From Streptomyces sp. Y2F8-2 (lineage in GTDB: Bacteria > Actinomycetota > Actinomycetes > Streptomycetales > Streptomycetaceae), in NCBI RefSeq assembly GCF_014905555.1, contig NZ_BNGS01000016.1, positions 1 to 64,000 on the forward strand: DNA of 64,000 nt. Reading direction: 5' to 3'. Position numbers and translations under genes: made by a program. This document shows positions 50,395-59,023 of this stretch, piece after piece. The notes under the pieces are model-generated. The model was not told where the DNA came from. It did no database searches and saw only the letters and a list, made by a program, of their open reading frames with translations. The first letter of the stretch is position 1; each line of letters opens with the position of its first letter.

Positions 50395-51890
50395 GCCTGG
50401 CTCCGTTCGGGTCGGATGATCGCTTCGGCACCGATCGGAGTGAACCCGGCGGCGAGGAAGGAGCGCAGGGAGCGGGCGTTGCCCGGGGCGACGGCAGCGT
50501 GGACGAGCTCCCCTTCCGGGACCAGGGTGAGGGCGTCGGCGAGCAGCGCCCGGCCGTGTCCGCGACCGCCGTCCGCGGGTTGATGCAGTTCGATGCCGAG
50601 TTCCGTGCGCCCGGCGAGTCCTGCCGCCAGAGTGACCAAGCCTCGCTCGTCCCCGAATACCCGTACGCCGGAGCGCAGTTGCCGGGCGTGCCGCACCCTG
50701 GGGTGGTCGTCGGCGTCCGTGATCGGCCGCAGGCGCGGTGGGCCGCCGGTGCCGCGGTGGACGAGGGTGGCGTCGACGCTGCCGATGCGGCCCGTGGGGC
50801 CGGCGAGGGCGCGCAGGAAGTCCGGGGACAGGGAGCCGCCGAAGCCGTCGGGCCGGTGCGCGTGGACCTGTGCGCCGGGCAGCGCGGTGGCGACGACGGC
50901 GTGGCCGGTGAAGGCGACCGAGCACTCCAGTCCCCCGGGCAACGCGGGCAGCACCGTGACCGCCCCGTCGGCGGGCGGGAAGCGTCCGTCGGCGGCGTCG
51001 CGAAGGTACGCCAGCAGCGGGTGCGCGGGCGCGAGTGCGGTTCGGTGGGCATCGAGGAAGGCCAGCAGCGCGGCGTTGAACCGCTCCGGTTGCTCCAGGT
51101 TCGGCAGGTGGGCGGCGTCGTCGATGACGTCGAGCGACGAGCCGGTGACGAGCCCGTGGATGAGCCGGGCCTCTTCCACCGGCGTGTAGGTGTCGTCGGC
51201 GCCCACCATCACGAGGGTCGGTACCCGCACCGCCTCCAACGTAGGGCGGTAGTCCGGCCGTTCGGCCCGCCCGCGCAGGGCCGCCGCGGCCCCGGCCGGG
51301 TCGGTGCCGCGCATCATGCCCAGTACGTGCCCGGCGACCTCGGGCAGGCCGGTCACGTGGTGCGGCGCGATCATCCTGTCGATCACCTGGGTCGCGTAGC
51401 CGTCCATGCCCTCGGCCGGCAGGCGGTCGGCGAGCGCGTTGCGGAACGCCCTGCCTTCCTCGGTCTCGGCGGCCGGTGAGGTGTCGGCCAGCACCAGCGC
51501 GGCCACCCGCCCGGGGTGACTGCGCTGCATCTCCATGGCGATCTGGCCGCCCATCGACAGCCCCGCCACCACGGCCCGCTCCACCCCGAGCCGGTCGAGC
51601 AGCTCCGCGAGATCCCGCGCGAAGTCCGACAGCAGCGTCTTCCCCGGTACGACCGTGCTCTCCCCGTAGCCGCGCAGGTCGGGGACGATCACCCGGTACC
51701 CCGCGTCGACGAGCGCCTCAACCTGGGGACGCCACATGCTGCGGTTGAAGGGGTGCCCGTGGATCAACAGGACCGGCACCCCTGCGGGGGAACCGAGATC
51801 GTCACAGGAGAGGGTGACACCGGGCGCGACGAGGACCCCGCACGCTCTGGTCCCGCTCGCCGATGCCGGCGCTGCGCTGGTGGAGTTCAT
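50391..51890 (-). CDS. Alpha/beta-hydrolase fused to a GNAT acetyltransferase
   Basis: 499 residues. Residues 15-270 are an alpha/beta hydrolase: VLLIHGHPFNRSMWRPQVEA (oxyanion loop), VIVPDLRGYGEST, nucleophile Ser in AGLSMGGQIAME, acid in MVGADDTYTPVEE and catalytic His in IDDAAHLPNLEQPERFNAAL. It resembles enol-lactonase-type or haloperoxidase-type hydrolases. Residues about 290-499 end in a GNAT fold: GIELHQPADGGRGHGRALLA (acetyl-CoA loop) and GNARSLRSFLAAGFTPIGAE. The start at 51890 has AGGGGG upstream. The two-domain fusion suggests hydrolysis and acyl transfer on one molecule. Confidence 0.88.
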   Translation of the reverse strand: MNSTSAAPASASGTRACGVLVAPGVTLSCDDLGSPAGVPVLLIHGHPFNRSMWRPQVEALVDAGYRVIVPDLRGYGESTVVPGKTLLSDFARDLAELLDRLGVERAVVAGLSMGGQIAMEMQRSHPGRVAALVLADTSPAAETEEGRAFRNALADRLPAEGMDGYATQVIDRMIAPHHVTGLPEVAGHVLGMMRGTDPAGAAAALRGRAERPDYRPTLEAVRVPTLVMVGADDTYTPVEEARLIHGLVTGSSLDVIDDAAHLPNLEQPERFNAALLAFLDAHRTALAPAHPLLAYLRDAADGRFPPADGAVTVLPALPGGLECSVAFTGHAVVATALPGAQVHAHRPDGFGGSLSPDFLRALAGPTGRIGSVDATLVHRGTGGPPRLRPITDADDHPRVRHARQLRSGVRVFGDERGLVTLAAGLAGRTELGIELHQPADGGRGHGRALLADALTLVPEGELVHAAVAPGNARSLRSFLAAGFTPIGAEAIIRPERSQA

Positions 51891-52201
51891 GTCAGTCGCC
51901 CCCTTCTGGGTGGGAGTACGCCGGGCGCGTACCGCCTCGTCGCCGGTGCTGAGGACACCGGCCCGACAACGGCGTCGTGCGTGGGTCCCCGGCGGTCTCG
52001 ATGGCCGCGGCGCATGCGGTCGACGAGCTGCAGCATCAGGGTACGGACCAGCTCGTGTGACGGATCGGCGGTCTCGTGCCGGCCGGCTCGGCCGGATCCG
52101 GGGTCGTGCGTGATGTGAAGAAGCAGGATGGCTTGAACATCCGGCTGGCAGGCGGCGGCAAGCCGGCCGCCGCGCTCCGCGACGAGAAACAGGATCCGCA
52201 T
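51887..52201 (-). CDS. Hypothetical protein upstream of the hydrolase-GNAT gene
   Basis: A possible 104-residue protein beginning MRILFLVAERGGRLAAACQP and containing HELVRTLMLQLVDRMRRGHR. Its stop overlaps the next start (ATGA at 51887-51890), which is why I list it. Codon quality falls in the last third and no family is recognised. It could equally be a chance frame in the leader of the hydrolase gene. Confidence 0.25.
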   Translation of the reverse strand: MRILFLVAERGGRLAAACQPDVQAILLLHITHDPGSGRAGRHETADPSHELVRTLMLQLVDRMRRGHRDRRGPTHDAVVGPVSSAPATRRYAPGVLPPRRGRLT

Positions 52202-52600
52202 GGCGCAGGCCGCGCTCCGGGACGGCGTGCACCTGAACCGTGGCGGTCTCCGGGCCTGGACGCGGCTTGCACAGCGTCGGTCCTTCGCCCGGGTGGTGCG
52301 GTCAGCCGGACAGCACGCACTTCGGCCGATCGGCGAACTCTTGATCACTCCGGTCGGGCTTGCTGTGCCAACGGGGCACGACGATTCGTCTGCGTGCCGA
52401 ACCGGAGGAGTGGTTGCCGGGGGTCGCGCCTGTACCCGGCTTGGGCACCCCGAGCGCCACCGGGCGACCGGACAGGGCCGGCAGACGGCGTCAGGTCGCC
52501 GGCGTTCGTGCAGACGTCTCGGCCCTGCCCTTGAAGACGGCCGGGCCCGAACTCGGCCCGCCCCGACGGCAGCGCGGCGCCGAGATGGCTCGACTCCGGC
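52202..52600. other. Gene-free region
   Basis: 399 bases without a convincing coding frame. Short frames on both strands lack motifs and good start sites. It lies upstream of the hydrolase/methyltransferase group and downstream of the thioesterase. Confidence 0.4.
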
Positions 52601-53062
52601 TCACCCGTTCAGCCGCAAGGTCCACACCACCGTCATCTCGCCCGTGACGGCCCCGTCCTCGCGCTGAATGGCGATGCTCACAGGGAATTCCGGCCGCGCA
52701 CCCGCGTCGAGTTCCGCAATGACCTCGGCAGCCGGGCGGCCCAGGGTCGCCGTGGCCGTCACCGGTCCCATGGCGAGCTTCTTGTAGTCGATTTCGGCCC
52801 GCACCGCGAGCGGTACCGCGCGAGAGAGCTGGTCGCCGAAGGCTGTCAGAACGATGGCACCGCTGGCGGATTCGGCCAACGTGAACATGGCGCCGGCGTG
52901 GGGACCGCCGAGGTGATTGTGGTATTCCGGCTGGTCCGGGAGCTGGAGCACGGCACGCTCCGGGGTCACCTCGATGAACTCGAGGTTCAGGGTGCGCACC
53001 ATAGGGACCGCGGCGGCAAGCATCTCGCCCATCGAGGCGCTGTCAACTGTCACAGACGACAT
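52601..53062 (-). CDS. Hotdog-fold thioesterase-like protein (DUF4442 type)
   Basis: 153 residues. MVRTLNLEFIEVTPERAVLQ, NHLGGPHAGAMFTLAESASG and SRAVPLAVRAEIDYKKLAMG fit the hotdog-fold group annotated DUF4442 or PaaI-like. The HAGAMFTLAE helix is the substrate-binding element. The ATG at 53062 has a weak ribosome-binding site; a longer frame upstream is all Arg-rich and unlikely. Substrate unknown. Confidence 0.82.
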   Translation of the reverse strand: MSSVTVDSASMGEMLAAAVPMVRTLNLEFIEVTPERAVLQLPDQPEYHNHLGGPHAGAMFTLAESASGAIVLTAFGDQLSRAVPLAVRAEIDYKKLAMGPVTATATLGRPAAEVIAELDAGARPEFPVSIAIQREDGAVTGEMTVVWTLRLNG

Positions 53063-53130
53063 GTTACCGACGAGTAGAAGTTCTGGCCACCCCGCTCCGC
53101 GGATGCCGCAGCGCCGGACACGGCACCCCC

Positions 53131-53976
53131 TCAGCCGATGCTGAAGGCGCCGTCGGGAGGTTCGGGCGACGGGACGGCGTTCTCGTCGTGCACCGGCTCG
53201 GCACCGCCCATGAAGTCCCGTAGCGCCGCGCCGTGTTCCACGCGGGCCGGGAACGCGTCCGCGGCGCACCGGCGGGCGAGCGGGGCCGTGTCCAGCGGCC
53301 GGTGCCCGGCGACGAGTACGGCGTTGCCGAAGCGGCGGCCGCGCAGCACGGCCGGCTCGGCGATCAGCACCAGCTCCTGGAACACCGTGGCGAATGTGGC
53401 GAGTTGGGAGCGCAGGAAGGCGAAGGGCGCGGCGTCGGCGAGGTTCGCCAGATAGACGCCGTCCGGGCGCAGCACCCGCTCGGCGGCACGCGCGTACGCC
53501 ACCGTCGTCAGGTGGGCGGGGACGCGGGAGCCGCCGAAGACGTCCGCGATCACGATGTCGGTCGAGGACGGCGGGGCGGCCTCGAGCCAGGCGCGGGCGT
53601 CAGCCGGGTGCAGTGCGATGCCGGAGCCCGCGGGCAGCGGCAGGTGCTCCACGACGAGGTCCAGCAGGCCCCGGTCGGCCTCGACCACGTCCTGCCGTGA
53701 GCCGGGTCTGGTCGCGGCGACATAGCGCGGGAGGGTGAGCGCGCCCCCGCCGAGGTGCACCACGTCCAGCGCCCGCCCCGGCTCCGCGGCCGTGTCCAGC
53801 ACATGGCCGAGCCGTCGCGCGTACTCGAACTCCAGATGTGTCGGGGCGTCCAGATCGACGTACGACTGCGGCGCCCCGTCGACCGTGAGGAGCCAGGCCC
53901 GCTCACGGTCGACGTCGGGCATCAGCTTGGCGGTGCCGTGGTCGGTGGTACGGGTGACGGGTACGGGCTCGCTCAC
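53131..53976 (-). CDS. Spermidine-synthase-like protein
   Basis: A 281-residue Rossmann-fold protein: LDVVHLGGGALTLPRYVAAT (SAM-binding loop), VVEADRGLLDLVVEHLPL, STDIVIADVFGGSRVPAHLT and FGNAVLVAGHRPL. It matches the fused-MFS/spermidine synthase family common in actinomycetes. The aminopropyltransferase active-site set is not obvious, so polyamine synthesis is not assured. It lies 60 bases after the EF-Tu gene on the same strand. Confidence 0.88.
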   Translation of the reverse strand: MSEPVPVTRTTDHGTAKLMPDVDRERAWLLTVDGAPQSYVDLDAPTHLEFEYARRLGHVLDTAAEPGRALDVVHLGGGALTLPRYVAATRPGSRQDVVEADRGLLDLVVEHLPLPAGSGIALHPADARAWLEAAPPSSTDIVIADVFGGSRVPAHLTTVAYARAAERVLRPDGVYLANLADAAPFAFLRSQLATFATVFQELVLIAEPAVLRGRRFGNAVLVAGHRPLDTAPLARRCAADAFPARVEHGAALRDFMGGAEPVHDENAVPSPEPPDGAFSIG

Positions 53977-54036
53977 GGCTCCATTGTGCGGGTGCGGGAA
54001 GACCGCGGCCTCCCCGCACCCGCTCGGACGGCACCG

Positions 54037-55206
54037 TCAGACCACCGACGTCACCGTGCCGGCGCCGACCGTCCGGCCGCCCTCACGGATCGCGAACCCC
54101 AGCCCCGGCTCCAGCGGGACCTCACGGCCCAGCTCGACCGTCATCGTGACCGTGTCGCCGGGGCGGGCGACCGCCGTCTCCCCGAGGTCGACGTCCCCGA
54201 CGACATCCGCCGTACGGATGTAGAACTGCGGACGGTAACCGGTCGACACCGCCGTCGTACGCCCGCCCTCACGGGCCGACAGCACGTACACCCGCGCCGT
54301 GAAGCGCCGGCTCGGCACCACACTGCCGGGCGCCGCGACGACGTGCCCGCGGCGGACCGCGTCGCGCGGCACCCCGCGCAGCAGCAGCGCCACGTTGTCC
54401 CCCGCCTGCGCCTCCTCCATCGGCTTGCCGAAGGTCTCCAGACCGGTGACCACCGTCTCCACTTCCGCGCCGAGCACCTCGACCCGGTCGCCCACCCGGA
54501 TTCTGCCGCGCTCGACCGCGCCGGTGACGACCGTGCCGCGGCCGGTGATGGTGAGCACGTTCTCCACCGGCAGGAGGAACGGCGCGTCCACGTACCGCTC
54601 GGGCATGGGCACATACGTGTCCACCGCGTCGAGCAGCGCGTCGATCGCCGCGGTCCAACGCGGGTCGCCCTCCAGGGCCTTGAGCCCCGAGACGCGTACG
54701 ACCGGTACGGAGTCCCCCGGATACCCCTGCGCGGTGAGCAGGTCGCGGACCTCCAGCTCCACCAGGTCCGCCAGCTCCTCGTCGGCTCCGTCCGCCTTGT
54801 TCAGGGCCACCACGATGTGGTCCACGCCCACCTGCCGGGCGAGCAGCACGTGTTCGGCGGTCTGCGGCATGATTCCGTCGAGCGCGGAGACGACGAGGAT
54901 CGCCCCGTCGAGCTGCGCGGCCCCGGTGACCATGTTCTTGACGTAGTCGGCGTGGCCCGGCATGTCCACGTGCGCGTAGTGCCGGGTGTCCGTCTCGTAC
55001 TCGACGTGCGCGATGTTGATGGTGATGCCGCGCGCCGCCTCCTCCGGGGCCCGGTCGATCCGGTCGAACGGCACGAAGGTGCCGCTGCCGCGCTCGGCGA
55101 GGACCTTGGTGATGGCGGCGGTCAGGGTGGTCTTGCCGTGGTCGACATGGCCCATCGTGCCGATGTTCAGGTGCGGTTTGGTGCGCACGTATGCCGTCTT
55201 GGGCAT
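54037..55206 (-). CDS. tuf3: Elongation factor Tu, divergent third type (EF-Tu3)
   Basis: 389 residues with intact GTPase motifs: GHVDHGKT (residues 19-26), RGITINIAHVEYET (switch I), DMPGHADYVKNM (DxPGH), NKAD and SGLK. Domains II and III are complete (EGGRTVGAGTVTSVV end). Compared with standard EF-Tu it starts MPKTAYVRTKPHLNIGTMGH, has Met before PGHAD where most have Cys, and lacks several residues, as in the streptomycete tuf3 product. In S. coelicolor that gene is dispensable and was reported to respond positively to the stringent response. It stands alone, not in the str operon. It could back up translation under stress or EF-Tu-directed antibiotics. Confidence 0.92.
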   Translation of the reverse strand: MPKTAYVRTKPHLNIGTMGHVDHGKTTLTAAITKVLAERGSGTFVPFDRIDRAPEEAARGITINIAHVEYETDTRHYAHVDMPGHADYVKNMVTGAAQLDGAILVVSALDGIMPQTAEHVLLARQVGVDHIVVALNKADGADEELADLVELEVRDLLTAQGYPGDSVPVVRVSGLKALEGDPRWTAAIDALLDAVDTYVPMPERYVDAPFLLPVENVLTITGRGTVVTGAVERGRIRVGDRVEVLGAEVETVVTGLETFGKPMEEAQAGDNVALLLRGVPRDAVRRGHVVAAPGSVVPSRRFTARVYVLSAREGGRTTAVSTGYRPQFYIRTADVVGDVDLGETAVARPGDTVTMTVELGREVPLEPGLGFAIREGGRTVGAGTVTSVV

Positions 55207-55572
55207 GGCTGTACCTCGTAGCCTCTTCGGTGGTGCTCAGTGACGGCCCCGGCGTCGGGAAAGGCGGCCGGGACGGGGACCCCAAGGTCTTGCCGACCCT
55301 CCCCCTGCGGGGTCCGCCGGACGATCCGGGAAGGGTCAGCTTCGGGCGCCGTCGACTGCGGCCACGAGGAGCGGGACGGCAGCCTTCGGAGCATCCGCGA
55401 CGGCGGATGCTGCGAGGACGAAGGCGTACCGGAACATGCCGTAGAGCATCGCCGACTCGTCCGCCGGCGTCGAATGGTTTTCCGCGCGGGGCGAGTTCGA
55501 CGAGAGATGCCTCTCACGCTCATGGGGCGGACCATACGGCGATCACACGCACCCGTCGGTTACTGTCACCGA
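55207..55572. promoter_or_regulatory. tuf3 leader and divergent promoter region
   Basis: 366 bases between tuf3 and the divergent VTT gene. It contains a perfect 8-base hairpin at 55391-55410. No coding frame is convincing. Confidence 0.45.
55391..55410. other. Hairpin in the tuf3 upstream region
   Basis: GCATCCGC (55391-55398) pairs with GCGGATGC (55403-55410) around GACG. It lies about 185 bases upstream of the tuf3 start. It could be part of a leader structure or an operator. Confidence 0.45.
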
Positions 55573-56400
55573 ATGCTCGATGCCACCACCCGCTCTGGCG
55601 GCACCGCCACGGCCTCTCCCCGGGCCGTCACCACGGCCTCTCCCCGGGCCGCCGCCACGGCCTCTGCGCGGGCCGCCGCCACGGAGCACACAGCCGCACC
55701 GGTCGCCGCCGCCGTCATATCGCCCGGTTTCGCCGCCCGTTGCACCAGAGTGCTGCTGTCCCCCTGGTCGCGTCTCGCCCTGCTCGTCGCGCTGCTCGCG
55801 GCGGCGGCGTCCTGTGTGCTGGCGTTCGAGCCGCAGAGACTGCTGGCGCACGGCTGGCCGCCGCAGCTCGGAGGTGCCGCGGCGGCCGTCGTGTTCGCGG
55901 TGGCGTACGGGCTGTGCACGGTCGCGTTCGTGCCGCGCCCGCTGCTGAATCTGGCGGCGGGCGCCCTGTTCGGCTCCCAGCCCGGCACGGGCGCGGCCCT
56001 CGCGGGCACCGTGCTCGGGGCGGGGATCGCGTTCGGGCTCGGCCGGGTGCTCGGGCAGGACGCACTGCGCCCGCTGCTGCGCGGGCGCTGGCTGAAGGCG
56101 GCGGACGGGCAGCTCAGCCGGCACGGCTTCCGCTCGATGATGGCGGCGCGGCTGTTCCCCGGGGTGCCGTTCTGGGCGGCCAACTACTGCGCCGCCGTCT
56201 CCCGGATGCGCTGGGCGCCGTTCCTGCTCGCGACGGCGCTCGGGTCGGTCCCGAACACCGCCGCGTACGTGGTCGCCGGAGCCCGTGCCGCGAAGCCGAC
56301 CTCGCCGGCCTTCCTGATCGCGCTGGCGTTCATCGCGGTGCCCGCGCTGGCCGGAGCGGTGGTGGCCTGGCGCAAGCGCCACCACCTGCGCGGGCGCTAG
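55573..56400 (+). CDS. VTT/TVP38-type membrane protein
   Basis: 275 residues. The first 50 residues are Ala/Thr-rich and built on three 8-residue repeats. The rest has about six helices including LCTVAFVPRPLLNLAAGALF, FGSQPGTGAALAGTVLGAGI, LGRVLGQDAL and FRSMMAARLFPGVPFWAANY, the VTT (DedA-superfamily) pattern. Relatives act as lipid scramblases or transporters. The ATG has no good ribosome-binding site. Confidence 0.85.
   Translation: MLDATTRSGGTATASPRAVTTASPRAAATASARAAATEHTAAPVAAAVISPGFAARCTRVLLSPWSRLALLVALLAAAASCVLAFEPQRLLAHGWPPQLGGAAAAVVFAVAYGLCTVAFVPRPLLNLAAGALFGSQPGTGAALAGTVLGAGIAFGLGRVLGQDALRPLLRGRWLKAADGQLSRHGFRSMMAARLFPGVPFWAANYCAAVSRMRWAPFLLATALGSVPNTAAYVVAGARAAKPTSPAFLIALAFIAVPALAGAVVAWRKRHHLRGR
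55608..55679 (+). repeat. Three 24-base tandem repeats in the VTT gene
   Basis: Three near-identical 24-base units encode TASPRAVT, TASPRAAA and TASARAAA. They extend the cytoplasmic N terminus and are likely to vary in copy number between strains. Confidence 0.85.
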
Positions 56401-56447
56401 TGCCGATGCGGGCGTCGGGAGCCGGTGAACCTTTCCGGTCATGGCGC

Positions 56448-56513
56448 TGGACCGCCACTGGACCGCCACTGCACCGCAGTGGACCGTGCCTGGACCGCCC
56501 ATGGACCGCCTCT
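56448..56513. repeat. Minisatellite of 11-base units
   Basis: Six adjacent copies of TGGACCGCCAC and close variants occupy the gap between the VTT gene and the convergent thiolase. Units are 10-12 bases; the first two are identical. No coding role. Confidence 0.85.
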
Positions 56514-56538
56514 TGGCCGACACCGCCTCCAGGCGCCT

Positions 56539-57708
56539 CTAGACCGCCTCGAGGATCATCGCGTTGGCGAGGCCTCCCGCCTCGCACATCGTCTGCAGGC
56601 CGAAGCGGGCTCCGCGCGTGCGGAGTGCGTGCGCGAGCGTCGTCGTCAGGCGGGTGCCGCTCGCGCCCAGCGGGTGGCCGATCGCGATGGCCCCGCCGTG
56701 CACATTGACCTTGTCGAGGTCGGCACCCGTCTCCTGCTGCCAGGCCAGGACGACGGAGGAGAAGGCCTCGTTCACCTCGAACAGGTCGATGTCGTCGAGC
56801 GTCAGCCCCGCCCTGCGCAGCACCTTCTCGGTCGCCGGGATGACCCCGGTGAGCATCAGCAGCGGGTCGGAGCCGGTGACCGCGAAGCTGTGCAGCCGGG
56901 CGAGCGGGCGCAGTCCGAGGCGGGCCGCGGTCTCGCTTGAGGTGATCAGCACGGCGGAGGCGCCGTCGTTGATGGGGCTCGCGTTGCCGGCGGTGACGTT
57001 CCACTCGATCTGCGGGAACCGCTCGGCGAACGTGGGGTCGTAGTAGGCGGGCTTGAGTCCGGCGAGGATCTCGGGCGTGCTGCCGGGGCGTACGCACTCG
57101 TCGCGCCTGAGGCCCTCCAGGGGCGCCGTCTCCGCGTCGAACAGGCCGGCGTCCCAGGCCGCCGCCGCCTTCCGGTGCGAGGAGACGGCGAAGGCGTCCA
57201 TCTGCTCACGGTCGATCGAATACTTGGCGGCGATCAGCTCGGCGCTGATGCCCTGCGGTACCAGGCCCTCCGGGTAGCGCTCGGCGACACCGGGCCCGAA
57301 GGGGTCCTTGCCGGGGGGCACGTTGGACCACATCGGTACGCGGCTCATGGACTCCACACCGCAGGCCACGACGATGTCGTACGCGCCCGACATCACGCCC
57401 TGCGCCGCGAAGTGCACGGCCTGCTGGGAGGAGCCGCACTGGCGGTCGACGGTGGTCGCAGGCACCGTCTCCGGGAACCCCGCGGACAGGACGGCGTACC
57501 GGGTGGTGTTCATGGCCTGCTCGCCGACCTGGTCGACGGTGCCGCCGATGACGTCGTCGATGAGCGCCGGGTCGATGCCGGAGCGCTCGACGAGGGTGCG
57601 CAAGGTGTGCGCGAGGAGTTCCACGGGGTGGACGTGGGCGAGGGCGCCGTTGGGCTTCCCCTTGCCCACCGGGGTGCGTACGGCTTCGACGATGACGGCG
57701 TCACGCAT
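56539..57708 (-). CDS. Thiolase (acetyl-CoA acetyltransferase type)
   Basis: 389 residues. The nucleophilic Cys is in TVDRQCGSSQQAVHFAAQGV, the HGGAIAIGHPLGASGTR motif supplies the His, and the second Cys is in TMCEAGGLANAMI. FEVNEAFSSVVLAW is the expected NEAF motif. It catalyses acetoacetyl-CoA formation or the last step of beta-oxidation. AAGGAGG precedes the ATG. It is divergent from an HxlR regulator 115 bases away, which may control it. Confidence 0.94.
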   Translation of the reverse strand: MRDAVIVEAVRTPVGKGKPNGALAHVHPVELLAHTLRTLVERSGIDPALIDDVIGGTVDQVGEQAMNTTRYAVLSAGFPETVPATTVDRQCGSSQQAVHFAAQGVMSGAYDIVVACGVESMSRVPMWSNVPPGKDPFGPGVAERYPEGLVPQGISAELIAAKYSIDREQMDAFAVSSHRKAAAAWDAGLFDAETAPLEGLRRDECVRPGSTPEILAGLKPAYYDPTFAERFPQIEWNVTAGNASPINDGASAVLITSSETAARLGLRPLARLHSFAVTGSDPLLMLTGVIPATEKVLRRAGLTLDDIDLFEVNEAFSSVVLAWQQETGADLDKVNVHGGAIAIGHPLGASGTRLTTTLAHALRTRGARFGLQTMCEAGGLANAMILEAV

Positions 57709-57811
57709 GGTGCGGGCCTCCTTGCCCGGCGGCTGCCGGTGCGGTGATTACCGGTGAGTAGGAAATCTGGACCCACCATAACGCGCAGAGTTGGAAAAAC
57801 AAACCCTCGCC

Positions 57812-57824
57812 TAGACTGGCCTCA
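57812..57824 (+). promoter_or_regulatory. -10 box for a leaderless hxlR transcript
   Basis: TAGACT at 57812-57817 places the expected start of transcription exactly on the A of the ATG (57824). No ribosome-binding site lies between. GTTGGA at 57790-57795 is a weak -35 candidate. Confidence 0.6.
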
Positions 57825-58294
57825 TGGCCGCCACCAAAGACCCGCGCCCCTGCTCGATCGCCGACACCCTGGCCCTGGTCGGCGAGAAGTACTCCCTGCT
57901 CGTCCTGCGCGAGGTGTGCCTCGGCAACGGGCGGTTCGACCAGCTCGTGCGCAACATCGGCGCGCCGCGCGACATCCTGGCCGCGCGGCTGAAGCGGCTG
58001 GTGGAGGCGGAGATCCTGACGAAGAGGCTCTACAGCGAGCGCCCGCAGCGCTTCGAGTACCGGGCCACGGCGGCGGGTCTGGAACTGGAGCCGGTCCTGA
58101 TGACCCTGAAGGAATGGGGCGACCGCCATCTCAGGAAAGACGGCGATCGCCCCATGGTGGTCGAACACATCTGCGGCAACGAACTCGTCCCGGTCGTCAC
58201 CTGCTCCGTCTGTGGCGAGGAAGTGCGCCACGAGGACCTGACGGCGCACCCGCAGACGCCGGGCTGGACGGTGTCCGGCCCGGCGGCCGCGTAG
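57824..58294 (+). CDS. HxlR-family transcriptional regulator
   Basis: 156 residues. The winged helix begins PRPCSIADTLALVGEKYSLL then VLREVCLGNGRFDQLVRNIG, APRDILAARLKRLVEAEIL and LKEWGDRHL. The N-terminal Cys is the residue often used for redox or aldehyde sensing in this family. A CSVCG near the C terminus, with an earlier Cys in HICGNE, could form a small zinc site. Leaderless start. It is divergent from the thiolase gene. Confidence 0.92.
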   Translation: MAATKDPRPCSIADTLALVGEKYSLLVLREVCLGNGRFDQLVRNIGAPRDILAARLKRLVEAEILTKRLYSERPQRFEYRATAAGLELEPVLMTLKEWGDRHLRKDGDRPMVVEHICGNELVPVVTCSVCGEEVRHEDLTAHPQTPGWTVSGPAAA

Positions 58295-58300
58295 GCCTGC

Positions 58301-59023
58301 CTACACGGTCCCCTTGTAGACGTCGAGCCGTCCGCACATCCCGAACTTCCCGTACGCGGACGGCTGCTCGGACCGTACGACCGCGTCCGCGAGGTGGGAG
58401 GCGTCGCCGCGCTCCAGGCGGTCGAGCTGGTCGCCGGTCACCGCCGCGGCGGCCCGGGCGCCGCGCTCCCACCGCTCGCGCCACTCGGCCAGCCGCGGCC
58501 GCACCAGCGCGGCGGCGGCCCGGTGGAAGGCGGCGAGCGGCTCGGGGCCGTCCGCGTCGCGCAGCGCCCGGTAGCCCTCGAGGGCCAGGTCGCGACGCGC
58601 CCTGGCGATCCGCTCCTGCTCCTCCTCGGGAGCGTCACCGGGGATCGCGGTCGCGGCGGCGTACGTGTCCGGGTCGGTCAGGTACTGCGGGGGCAGGGTC
58701 AGGACTGCGTCGCCCGCCTCGGGCAGCCCGTTGTTCTGCATGAGGACGGTGATCCGCAGGTCGTCCTCGTTGACCAGCCGGTGGATGGTGCCCGGCGTGA
58801 ACCAGGCGACCGTGCCGGGCTCGAGCGGTGTGACCTCGAACCCGGACGTCGTCAGCGTCTGCACCGCGCCGCGCCCGCCGGTGACGACATACGCCTCCGA
58901 GCAGGTCAGGTGCATGTGCGGGGTCCCGCCGCACACGCCGTCGGCCGCCGGCCAGTCGTAGACGGACAGGTGGGAGACGGCGACGGCGCCCGGCAGCCCC
59001 GTGAACTCCGCTGCGCTCACCAC
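58301..59023 (-). CDS. Cupin-domain protein of a sugar-catabolic operon
   Basis: 240 residues. The cupin core reads GGTPHMHLTCSEAYVVTGGR and TPLEPGTVAWFTPGTIHRLV, with His/Glu metal ligands in HMHLTCSEAY and TIHRL. The C-terminal half is helical and Arg-rich (QERIARARRDLALEGYRALR). It overlaps the DUF6807 gene by seven bases and is the third gene of that operon. Its chemistry is unassigned; isomerase or epimerase-like activity would fit. Confidence 0.85.
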   Translation of the reverse strand: MVSAAEFTGLPGAVAVSHLSVYDWPAADGVCGGTPHMHLTCSEAYVVTGGRGAVQTLTTSGFEVTPLEPGTVAWFTPGTIHRLVNEDDLRITVLMQNNGLPEAGDAVLTLPPQYLTDPDTYAAATAIPGDAPEEEQERIARARRDLALEGYRALRDADGPEPLAAFHRAAAALVRPRLAEWRERWERGARAAAAVTGDQLDRLERGDASHLADAVVRSEQPSAYGKFGMCGRLDVYKGTV

